Below, one piece after another: positions 44,467-53,959 of a stretch of DNA of 64,000 nucleotides. The stretch covers positions 4,308,001 through 4,372,000 of the forward strand of contig WPIO01000029.1 in the NCBI GenBank assembly GCA_009760855.2. Reading direction: 5' to 3'. The DNA comes from Cristatella mucedo (Eukaryota; Bryozoa; Phylactolaemata; Cristatellidae). The notes beneath the pieces are model-generated. The model was not told the DNA's origin. It was given only the letters and a program-made list of their open reading frames with translations, and searched no databases. Each line of letters begins with the position of its first letter. The stretch's first letter is position 1. Position numbers and translations under genes: made by a program.

Positions 44467-44675
44467 CTGCCGTAGTCGTCCACATCCCTGTGATATTGCA
44501 ATCTTTGCTCTCTACAAATTCATAATACTTGCGGTTAAAATTCTCATGTGAGATGTTTACGCAATCTTTCTGTCCAAGGCCTGAAAAATTAACTATGTAG
44601 AAGCTTGTATGGTCTGTTTCCGTCAGTGTATAATCTTTCTTTTTAAGAATGATAGAAATTGTAGATGTTGAATTA
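44467..44675 (-). CDS. Ectodomain exon 3 (four N-glycosylation sequons)
   Basis: This 209-nt exon has the acceptor ATTGTTCAG and the donor GTAATT, and runs 1 nt + 69 codons + 1 nt. It has four sequons (NST, NFS, NIS, NIT) and two Cys (KDCVN, KDCNI), and ends MWTTTA. The order of beta-like segments ending in KDC is compatible with the second half of a divergent Ig-like domain. Its phase-1 end joins the membrane exon at 30510 to give a Val at the start of the helix. A degraded duplicate is at 36422-36627. Function and ligand are unknown. Confidence 0.45.
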
Positions 44676-44865
44676 CTGAACAATCTTTATAAAGTATAAA
44701 ATGCGTTTATTTACTGCAGTTATCTTTGAGATTGCTGATAATCACTCCCCGTTCAAAAGCATTTTGCAATGGCTTGCTGGGTTGCGAACGCCTCTATTTA
44801 GAAAATATCCTGGTTTAAATCAAACGGGCAAGCTAACAAATAACTACTGTTACTCACCCGGTAAG

Positions 44866-45005
44866 ATTCACATACGAGTCAAATCCAATGGGCTAGTGGA
44901 TGCTTCATTATTCGAGCTTAATGAAGCCTTTGAATGCATCAGCTGCCACGCACCAGACGGTAAAAAGAGCTCACGTCAATTTAGCACTAAATTGGGATTA
45001 TTTGA
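44866..45005 (+). pseudogene. Inverted, degenerate copy of ectodomain exon 2
   Basis: On the plus strand the frame encodes GLVDASLFELNEAFECISC followed by HAPDGKKSS, which lines up with GLLVKEPTRSIINDTITCEC and QAPDGRRNN of the minus-strand exon at 47299-47434. The acceptor AG of the live exon is GG here and the donor is lost, so this copy should not be spliced. It shows that ectodomain exons of this gene have been duplicated and inverted locally. Confidence 0.4.
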
Positions 45006-45009
45006 GTTA

Positions 45010-46150
45010 AGAAAGTACTCTTACTTTGCACAAGTAGGATGACGGTAGGGAAAAACATCCATAACGAGTGAAAAGACTTAGGCTTTTTCATGTGAGTAGA
45101 AGCACTGCGTATCAGGATTTCTTTGCCAGGTTTTTCTACGCTGCGAGCGCTAACCAGAAAAGTTCTTTCTGACTGAGAAAAACAGTGTTTGTTGCCAAGC
45201 GTTCACTTAAGCTCGAAAGATGAAAAATAGAAGTCTACAAAGAAGTCTGTCATTGGCTCGAGTTTCTTTGCGTATTCCTTTTGAGCTGCCAAGTGAATTA
45301 TTTTGAATTTGTTGCTACGACTATGCTTCGCAATTATACTTTTAGCATAAGTGTTTTTTCCAATTGTTTTAAATTAATTTTTACACTTGTACCAGGTAGT
45401 ATGAAATTCATGAATTTTGAGATACTTTTTAGTGTTGCTTTTAAGATTAAATGCTAGGAAAATTCTAACGAAGAAGAAAGTGTAATTCTTTAAATCCTCC
45501 TGATCATTCTTTACATCTCGTTCTACACCTCTAGGATTTCAACATTTATAATTTCATTATTTCTCTGCTTTTCTGAAGCAGCAACCACGTTTTTGCTGTT
45601 CATTGCAAGGAAATTAAGTATTGCCGCAGTACACTACATGAAATCAAGACCCTGATTACGCATGCTGAGTTCCTTAACTTAGTCCAGGAATGAACTGGGT
45701 TATTAGCTAGAGACCCCACTATACACGAATCGTGACCCTTCTTCGAAACCTGCTTATGGAAAGAATGCGTGAATTACTACTTCCAGAAGGCTTCATTTAA
45801 TTCAATTTAGTGCCCACTGTACTATTTTCCGTAAGAATCAATGTCTCAGTTTGCCACTGCAAAGGTGCACGTGTCTGATATCCTGATAGGCCCATGCAAC
45901 CTCCATAAAATGGCTCATGTAGTCTTCAATTATAATGACAACAATAATAGAACAGTTGTGCAGCACTCATGGATAAAAGTGATTTATAAGTTTTGGGAGC
46001 ATTGGAACTAGAAAGATTGCCTCAAAACAGTTCAAGTTTGATTACAGACGTGCGTATACGATTGAATAAAAGAAATTAGTTATAACGATGCGATGCCTGA
46101 TAAAATAGTGATTCGAATTTGTATTCCGAAACGAGAGAAAAGTGGTGACT
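45010..46150. other. Intron; unresolved ectodomain exon expected here or up to 47.3 kb
   Basis: An exon starting with 2 nt and ending 2 nt into a codon is needed between 47299 and 44675. I did not find a convincing one. Confidence 0.4.
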
Positions 46151-46765
46151 AAAAGTGGTGTATTGTACGATTCTTTGCCAGGCGGGGAAATATTGTTGAT
46201 GTGTAGACTACAGCCAGATAATGAAAGGACCTCAAAGTAAGTGACTGAACCTTGAATTAAATGCGTTTATCGATTGAGAGATTGTGCAGGTCAGCCGAGA
46301 ATTGGTGCGGTGTGGCAACTGTGGCACTCACTAAAGATAAACCTTACTGTGGAGTTTTTCGCCAGCTATAAGCACCTGATAGCACAGGCTGATAGACCAG
46401 CAAGCAGTTATTACAGAAGTCGAGACGGGATGTCACCAATGCATAGATCAGTTTTGATGCAGTATGCCTGCCTAAGCAAGCCAAACTTTTAGCAATGTTA
46501 TGCAACTGAAAGAAAGTAGAATTGATTGTGGAGCTTATGTGAGCGTCTTACGAAAGATCACTTTGAAACAGGAAACCCAGAGTACGCGCAGATTCAACAG
46601 GAAATATGCTGGCGGAGCCAATTTTGAGCGTCAATTTCCTAATGCTACTTGATTTGCCCATAACTAGTAAGTTGGTTTTGTCGTAATTCAATTTTAAAAG
46701 GTTTGCTGCCATCCATGTGCAGATGTCACCATTCAAATGGGCCAGAGCATATCGTGCAGACAAAA
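46150..46765 (-). mobile_element. Family A LINE fragment, decayed
   Basis: Minus frame GDICTWMAANLLKLNYDKTN, LLVMGKSS and FPVESARTLGFLFQSDLS; the thumb part follows with frame breaks. Confidence 0.8.
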
Positions 46766-47298
46766 ATGCATTGTACTTTAAAGAGTATTAGGCTGAAACT
46801 CAAAAAGTGGCCATCATGCAATTATTTAATCTCGAGTGTGCAATACCTCGTAAATATATTGATGAAATATTAAATAATGTCGGTCCAGTGGACCGAGAGC
46901 AACCCGAATACAGATTGCGGTTCCGGTATTAATGCATTAACTGGCAGCCATCTGCTCACCAAGCGGGTATTGCTTCAAACGTGCATTTGTAAAGAAGCTT
47001 TAAAAGAAATTAGGCTATGGTCTCTTTCTCGAAATAGAGAATAGAGCCTATTCATTTTCATACTAAAAACACACTTCCACTCCACAAAGAACACATGCGT
47101 AAGCCGAATCTATTGCACCGTTAACTAATGCTTAAATTAAACAGCAGTATGGAATACTTTTATTTCGACTTACTACAGCTTTAGCGGAAGCATGGGGCTT
47201 TGCAGTTAAGTAACGGTGCTGCAAAGCACTAATGTGGAAGTGAGAATATGGAGTAATTAATATAGCCAGAAACAGCTACCTCCGAAAATCCAACTTAC
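46766..47298. other. Intron, nothing certain
   Basis: A minus-strand 38-nt candidate near 46.98 kb (YKCTFEAIPA before GTGAGC) has an Ig-like look, but its start phase does not fit. Confidence 0.3.
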
Positions 47299-47434
47299 CA
47301 GACCATGTTACGGCGAACGAAATGTTGTTTCTGCGTCCATCAGGCGCTTGGCACTCACATGTAATGGTATCGTTGATGATGCTCCTTGTGGGTTCCTTCA
47401 CTAGCAGACCTGTTGAGCTAGGACTGTATCTTAA
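47299..47434 (-). CDS. Ectodomain exon 2 (Cys, N-glycosylation)
   Basis: This 136-nt exon has the acceptor CTTTGCAG and the donor GTAAGT, and runs 45 codons plus 1 nt. Only phase 0 is free of stops. Features are sequons NDT and NIS, the motif TITCECQAPDG and the ending FAVTW. A Cys on a beta-like strand followed later by a Trp is what an Ig domain's first half looks like, though the spacing of about 18 residues is longer than usual. A related but dead exon lies on the opposite strand at 44866-45005 (shared core CxAPDGxx), which supports real ancestry. Extracellular location is inferred from the sequons and the downstream membrane helix. Confidence 0.5.
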
Positions 47435-48268
47435 CTGCAAAGCATTACTGTGCCTTTATCGACGGCAATTTCTGATAAACATGCCAGCAGGCTTGAGCCA
47501 CTTAATAGCCAATGAAAGGACAACTGGTCGTGACTGTGCGGTACCTCTTGTGGATAAACTGTGGTGGCGTAAGAGCCTTTGCCTTGCCCAACGCAAGGCA
47601 GCAGAAGAGGGCAGTATTCACTTATTACTAGTTCTTTTATTGTCGTTGGAAGGCAAACGTCTGAAAATAACATTGGTTAACTCCAAAACTTCACTTGGGA
47701 AATTAGAAAATAATACACAAACGCTTAGTACTCAATACTGCTAGGGCTATCACTAGCTCAAAGCACGTTAAGCTTCCGTACAACTTACTTGTACTTTGTT
47801 CTTCCTCTGTGAAGACGAAAATTGTTAAAACATAAATGAGTGAAAACACCGTCTGCAAAAATTAAAGCTCAAAGACTAATCATGGGTGATACGGAATAAC
47901 TATGCACTTTCAACGCCCAGAAAATTCTTGGAAAACAGCGAGCGTTTTAAGCTCGGTTAATGTGTGTGAGTATAAAGTGGAACCAATATTTACTTTGTTG
48001 TAATAACCTTCCAAAGAAGGCAGGCCATGTCTAAACATGTAGCAAATCTACAGGAATGCCACGTGATATAAGGATTCAAACCTAAAGCAAAACCCATAAA
48101 TAGGTAGTTTCAATTAGGGTACGCCTTGGGCTGAAACATTCAGCCGATTCATTAAAACGCAAAGCACACACGCAAATAATTATCTTTTTTTAATTTTGAA
48201 AGAAGTGCTTATTTCTCACAATATTATAATAGCAGCCACTTCAAAAAATGCCAGCTGATTTAACAGCT
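47435..48268. other. Intron, nothing recognised
   Basis: Only short frames; the 140-codon plus frame at 47322-47744 is antisense to an ectodomain exon and has no domain. Confidence 0.5.
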
Positions 48269-48269
48269 T

Positions 48270-48412
48270 CTTTTATGTAGCGGCAGAAGAGCCCATAAGG
48301 CTATCACCACAGCTTCAGCGGCAACAAAGGATCGCCCACAGCAGGATTTAAACCCAAGACCTCGGGACTGAGTTCCTGCAAAGCAACCGGCTTACCTAAT
48401 GGGCCATTACGG
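48270..48412 (-). mobile_element. tRNA-like SINE of another family
   Basis: On the minus strand: GGCCCATTAGGTAAGCCGG (A-box-like) and GGTTTAAATCCTGC (B-box-like) about 45 bases apart. No tail resembling the family A LINE. Confidence 0.45.
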
Positions 48413-48432
48413 CTGAAACGTTTACCTGTTTC

Positions 48433-48714
48433 ATGAGCCTTGTGTACGTTCGAGTGAATTTTCCTAGCCGGTGTTTAGTGCTTTACAAAACTGCATACTC
48501 TGTAACTAAGGGCAAGAGGGATGCGCCTTTACAGAGTTTGCCAGAGCAATCGACCTTTCTTCTTGAGTGCTTTGCTCAGGTTAAGAATTATTTGGAACCA
48601 TCTGAATATAGATTGCGTTCTCGTAGGGCCCTAAATAAAAGAGTACAATACAATAATACGCCAGTACAATTTCCAATGTCGCATCAACTTCCAGTGCATC
48701 GGTCCTGTTGGTAA
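48433..48714 (+). other. Unassigned protein-like frame
   Basis: 93 codons with SLPEQSTFLLECFAQ and YRLRSRRALNKRVQYNNTP. Composition is protein-like but there are no splice signals or homologues I recognise. It lies on the strand opposite to the receptor gene, inside its intron. Confidence 0.2.
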
Positions 48715-49014
48715 TACCAGAAAAATATCGCAGGTTTATTGGCAACAATCATGAGATCTTAGATAATGATCTTCTATCACAAATAAGTTCTATTAGATAA
48801 AACACTGGCATTGAAAATGGTGAACTTGTTCGGACAAATTTTCACTGGGCATGCCACTATGCAAGTTTATCGTAGATACAAAGTCCCTCGCTATCCCCAA
48901 TTTCTTTTGTTAAATTCCTGCAGATGGGCTACGGACACTGGTCCAGATAGCTACTCGAAGCACGCCTAATGTAAACGCTGAGGCAGAAGCACTGGCGCAC
49001 TTTAGTGTGCTGAT

Positions 49015-49190
49015 GATTGTCCAACGCCACACCAATCAAAAAAGCCTTTCGAGTTGTCCAGCGCTTAAGGTGCTCGCCCGACCAAGGTCTGACTGAGGTC
49101 GTGGGCTCGAGCCCTAAGGCATATGTGAAGCCCCTGAATAGAGATTAAGTTCTCTTGGGACGCTATGCAGATTAATTGTAATGAATTATT
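49015..49190 (+). mobile_element. tRNA-derived SINE, copy 2
   Basis: CGACCAAGGTCTGACTGAGG, then GGGCTCGAGCCCTAAGG (B box), then GAATAGAGATTAAGTTCTCT and TGGGACGCTATG, which equals the hairpin end of the family A LINE. This is a typical LINE-tailed SINE. Confidence 0.7.
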
Positions 49191-49274
49191 CATTATTCGA
49201 GAAGGCCAATCTAGAACTAACGCAGCAACTGTGCTGACTGACCAGGCTTACCTAAGGGTCAAAGCCATTGAAAA

Positions 49275-50060
49275 AATATAATAATAATAATAATAATAAT
49301 GCGCTTGATAAAGCACCCACGGAGAACTCAATCTCTTTCTAGGCGCTTTACATTTACTGCAAAGGGAAAGGCGATTGGATGGTGAGTAATATCATGCTTG
49401 ATAAAAAAAACATGAATAACATGGTTAAGGTTGACATGCACAGGGTCAGCATGCAAGTGTGGTTAGTGGCAGCGTGCACAGTGTCAGCACGCATAAGCAC
49501 ATGAAGGACGAATCAGAGGGACCCACTAAATGCTGTCCTAAGTAGGCCAGTTTTCAAGTTCTTTTTAAATGTGGTGAAGTCAGTGGATCTTGTGACACAA
49601 GTCGGGAGTGAGTTCCAGGCTTTAGGAGCATACGAACAGTATACAATCATTTGATGTTTGTACGAGGTATTGGTAAACTGTTGGATTCCGAAAAGCATGT
49701 AGTACGACGCTTGTCCTGGTGGGGGAGTAGATCTGAGAGATAGGCTGGAGCCAAAGAATGAAGTGACCTAAATGTGAGCGACAAAACCTTGAGGTAGTGC
49801 TCAAGTTATCTTGGTCTAGCGTCGCTTTCTTGAGAAGTGGCCTGACTACAGCTTTTTTGAAAGGTGCTGGGACATTACCTGAGGCTAATGACATATTAAT
49901 GATGGTAATTATGCATGGCAGCAGCAGATGAGCAGTACAGTGTGAATAGGGTCCGAAGGACTTGTTGTCTTCTTTGATTGGGATATGAACTTCAAGATGA
50001 GATCACTAGTGATCTGCTTAAAAATGTAGACATTGAGGTGCAGCTAGGAATCGGGGACAG
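49275..50060 (-). mobile_element. Family A LINE with internal deletion
   Basis: The tail AATAATAATAATAATAATGC is at 49279. Minus-strand 3' coding part (CSYAPKAWNSLPTCV) is joined at about 49797 directly to upstream RT sequence (MSLASGNVPAPFKKAVVRPL), so the palm is missing. Confidence 0.85.
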
Positions 50061-51640
50061 CATTATAGGGGGTGTTGACTGGTTGACTGTGAAAGTGTGA
50101 AAAACATGTGACTGTGAAAGTGTGAAAAACGTGTGACTGGTGGACTGTAAAAGTGTCATTGTCTAAGTCGTCAACATCAGAACCCGTTAGCAAAGCACAA
50201 GCCGTGAGCTTGATACTTCTAGTATTTTTTACTCTGCTGTTCTAGTTATGATATAATTAAGGAAAACTTATACAATTGTTCAACTTTTTTTCACGTTCAT
50301 TTATATTCTTTTCAAAATACAATTTAGGCTATGTATCACTACAAGCGTTAGCTAAGTTTATTTCAGGTGAAAAACTGTAAAATAAAACAAAACAGTAGGG
50401 GTGAATGAATATTGTATGAGATGCCTGGTATAAGCCGGGAGTACCAAAGAGCACCCTAGATGCACCCTGTATGCTCGTCCTTGAGTCAGTGTCCACTGCA
50501 AACGGCTTGCCCTTAATGAACACACAATGATCTTATAAAAAACATGCAGTGTTTAAGGGCTGCTCGCTAAAGATTGCGGACAGCGCTTGACGTAGAATTT
50601 AATCTATAAGCACACCCATTTGATCCCCAACCTAAACTACAGGATACTTAAAACACGCGGTTGCCAAGACCGCACTCTATGTCCTATCTCTCCACCTTTC
50701 TAAGTTGTTCTGCTGCAATCACTCGGTTCTATGATTCCTTCAAATTTACGTGCCGAGAGTGTGCTTAAAGTCCACACTTCGGCTTATTCGAGAAATAAGC
50801 AACAGGTTTACTAATTTTCTAGGTATTAAGCTCATTTTATTATTATCATTATATATTTAATTTAATTTTTCCGTAACCTGTAGGAGTACATATCATGATT
50901 AAAAACAGTTGAAAACGTAATATTTTAGGAATTTGATAGTTTCTATCTCAAAACGTGACCCTAATGATACTAAGTTACAGCTGTTAAAGTTATTAATAAC
51001 GAAATCCAAGTTCCAAGATCTAATATCTAATAAGTCATTCAGTGCCCAGAAATTAATTAACTGTATAAAAACATTTGACACATTAATAATTTCAGATAGC
51101 CTTGCAACGGAATCGGGTTCTATTGTGCTTTTGTTCTATAACCTCTCTGTTTGTGCAAACCAATACCCAAGATAAGCTTCAAATGTTTAACGTCAAAGGT
51201 ATGGCGTCCTGATTAAAGGAAAGGAATAAATCTATGCATGATGCTCTCTCCTTCTTTTATTTCAAGGCCTGCTTTGCCAAAGCTGGCTTGGCTTGTGAAA
51301 ATTTCCTCCACAATCGCCTATGTAAACACTTTGTTTGGAAGAAAAACTCTTGTTAGCGATATTCTACCTGTCACCACTTTCAGAGAAGAGAACGAGTTTA
51401 CATTTCGCCGCAATAGGTGCTATAAATACCGTTATGTTAGACAAAGTTCTACAGTCTTTTGTTAGAGAGCCTTTTATTTTCCCAAGTCTTATTGCAATCT
51501 TAAACTTCAGTCGGGCTCTTTAGATATGGTTTGCCTCAAAATGAAAACACCTAATTAATAGCCCTTGTAATCTCAACATCAATGGGACCTGAATTATAAG
51601 ACCGATAGTAAATCAAGTGTACTAGAATTCAATAATAACA
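50060..51640. other. Intron, no gene seen
   Basis: Contains a short tandem repeat at 50075-50160 (GACTGTGAAAGTGTGAAAAA units). The remainder is AT-rich. Confidence 0.5.
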
Positions 51641-51644
51641 TTGT

Positions 51645-51775
51645 TTGCCCAGTAGTTAAAGTGCTCTCGCTGATCAAGGTCTGGCTAGGGCTCGAGCCCT
51701 GTGGTATATATGAAGCGAATGAATAGAGATTAAGTTCCCTTAGGGCACTATACAAATCAATTACTCTATATTGAA
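51645..51775 (+). mobile_element. tRNA-derived SINE, copy 3
   Basis: GATCAAGGTCTGGCTAGGGC, TCGAGCCCTGTGG, then GAATAGAGATTAAGTTCCCT and TAGGGCACTATAC: same head and LINE-like tail as copies 1 and 2. Confidence 0.68.
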
Positions 51776-51960
51776 AACTAAAATGATCACTATGAGAGAC
51801 GAATGACACTTTGCTTTAGCTCAAGGTTTCTAAACTATCAAGTCCCACGGCTAACTGCCGATAGCCACATTTGTTACTGTGATTTGGGAGCGCATCTGTT
51901 CCCATGACTTGAAACTTGGACTGCCACTTGTGTGCCAGCTAACCGCAATATGTCTCTTAC

Positions 51961-52145
51961 ATAAGGAGCGGAGCTCCGTAAAAATTGGCAGTTGAAGCGA
52001 GCTGGACTGTTTTGAACACCACTCGTAGCATTCATTAGAAATTCAGCGAAAATTATTGGTTCACATAATATTGTCATTGGTAGCTGATGTTGAACTTGAG
52101 CTCTTTCGGCTACCACTGGGGCACAGTTACAGTCTGCAGAGCCTG
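51961..52145 (-). CDS. Ectodomain-type exon 1 (Cys-rich)
   Basis: This 185-nt exon has the acceptor ATTTATTTCAG and the donor GTAAGA, and encodes 61 codons (2 nt + 61 codons, ending in phase 0). It holds a DCNC motif, the stretch MTILCEP, a sequon NAT and ARFNCQF. Two Cys-bearing beta-like stretches suggest an extracellular, possibly Ig-like, fold, but I do not recognise the domain. The frame stays open upstream to about 52236, so the exon may be longer. Its phase-0 end fits the phase-0 start of the exon at 47434. Confidence 0.4.
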
Positions 52146-52605
52146 CTGAAATAAATCTGCTACAGCTCATACCGTAAGCATACCGGTCGCACAGCATGTC
52201 CACATAAAATACCTTGCCGTGTATGAAACTCCACTAGCATGCAACTCTACCAGAGTTAAACACCCGTCTGCAGTTAAATTAGCAGCGATAGTTGAGATGA
52301 GTTTCAGCCCAATGCCGGGCGTACAGAAGAAATGATATTTTGAAATTCTGCTATTTAACTGCTAGCCATACCCGGCGAAAAACTAGCCTTCTACTAAACC
52401 ACCCTTACTTTTGGAACAAGCGTTGCCAAGAAAGTGCTCACACACTCATCTTGCTCATTTTCACAGCCCCTGAAAGAACGTACCCGTAAATGGCATGGGA
52501 TCGTGACTGGGCTCTCCTTTATAAAGAGCTTGCTTAAAAAGAAGTGAATGCTTCAGAGGGCAGTCTCACTTTGACATGCCGCATAAGCCAGTGAATCGTA
52601 CTTAC

Positions 52606-52626
52606 CAAATTCATCAGTGTTCTCAT
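52606..52626 (-). CDS. Possible first coding exon (seven codons)
   Basis: Minus-strand ATG followed by six codons (MRTLMNL) and the donor sequence GTAAGT, in phase 0. It sits downstream of the possible TATA box and upstream of the first ectodomain-type exon. The next exon as defined by its best acceptor needs phase 1, so this exon joins directly only if that exon starts at the AG near 52236, where its frame is open. No convincing hydrophobic signal peptide is visible, so the true 5' end may lie elsewhere. Confidence 0.2.
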
Positions 52627-52698
52627 TATGGCTGAATCGGTGCTATCTTTTGGCGTACAAGGACTCACAAACCTGGGATCAAGGAGCCCTCTTCTTTC

Positions 52699-52708
52699 CA
52701 TTTATACC
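52699..52708 (-). promoter_or_regulatory. Possible TATA box of the receptor-kinase gene
   Basis: On the minus strand this reads GGTATAAATG, a good TATA match. It lies about 75 bases upstream of an ATG at 52626 that is followed seven codons later by a strong splice donor. The spacing would allow a transcription start near 52670 and a short leader. There is no independent evidence that it is used. Confidence 0.25.
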
Positions 52709-52709
52709 A

Positions 52710-53950
52710 GCTGCGCCCCCTCTTTGAAGTGAGTTCGCAAGACAGATGTCAGCGGTCTCACGTCTGGAGTCAGGATAGACATGCCAAAGTCCGAAGTACG
52801 CAAGAAGGAACTCCACTAACGTTAGCTGCCTGGGGTGAGGTGGTAAAGTGGGTAGTGAAAATATCCATTCAAGTGTGGTGCCTGGGCTGAAGAAACTCTC
52901 CGGAAGTGCTTACAGCTGCTGCCGTCTGTCTCCCTGTCGGAAGTGCAAGTGCTTAGTGCCAGTGAAATATGAAGAGCATTGAAACTGAAATCCTTGCTCT
53001 AATGAAGTTCTGGCTATTGCCTGCGCTCCCAGCGGTCATCCTTTGTGAAAAGCCGCAGTTATTGTTAACTGTGCCTTGCCATATGCCCAGTTGCTGGCAT
53101 GCAACGCTAACGTGGCAGACACCTCTCTGGCCTCCCCCTGCTCCCGTCTACTCGTTCTCAGCAGAATAAAAGTTATTCCCTCCCTTTCCCTCCCGGTGCC
53201 TACCAGTACCCACTATGCTACGCCAGACGCTCGCCACATTTGATGGAACCTTAAAATGCTGCCGTCACCTTCACATGGCACTGCCTACAGCTCGGCGATT
53301 GTGATTGTATCTATGCCCAGGGTCAGCAAGGTTCTGTTTGGTGACACGGCACATTCAGCCTTTCACAAGACTCCATCCAATGTCAATCTAACGCATGAGC
53401 CATCTTCCTCAGCCGAGTAGCATCACACACGGGACCGTTCAGCACGGGCTCACTCACAAATTGGGCAGAGCAAGTACTAGCTCTGCCACCACTGCTGCTG
53501 TCATTGTCTGCACACGGTTCTGCCTTCATCTCGACGATTGTGATTATGTCTATGCCCGAGGTCAGCATTGTACTTTGCACAGTATGACCTGCAAGCCTTT
53601 CAGTGACCATTACCTTCCCAAATTGAATCCAATAATAAAGACTAGGCCCTTCAACAGCCAGTGACATGAGGCCAGTGCTGATCTTGACTATTCAGACCAT
53701 GCAAGCAAGTTGTTATGGCATCAGTTAGAAGCCTGAGCAAGCTACCGGCATATTAAAACAGTGCAAGTAATGGCACTCGGTCAACTCCGGGTAGGGTTGA
53801 GTTCAATCAGAACAGCACAAAACTTGCTGCCGGACCTCCAGGCATGGAAAGACTTATTTGAATAATCTCTTGCTCGAATGCAGGGATTTCATTTTCCAGC
53901 ATTTGTATACATGTATATGTGTGTGTGTGTGTGTGAGTATGTGAAGATTT
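52710..53950. other. No gene recognised
   Basis: Two imperfect copies of CGATTGTGATT(G/A)T(A/G)TCTATGCC plus GGTCAGCA occur near 53295 and 53528. No domain match in the frames. A short (GT)n lies at about 53918-53936. Confidence 0.4.
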
Positions 53951-53959
53951 ATTGAAATG

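Noticed and set aside
52145-52183. A 38-nt intron between 52184 and 52145 in the first ectodomain exon
   Set aside because: Too short for a spliceosomal intron; the frame is open through it, so either the exon is longer or it starts at 52145.
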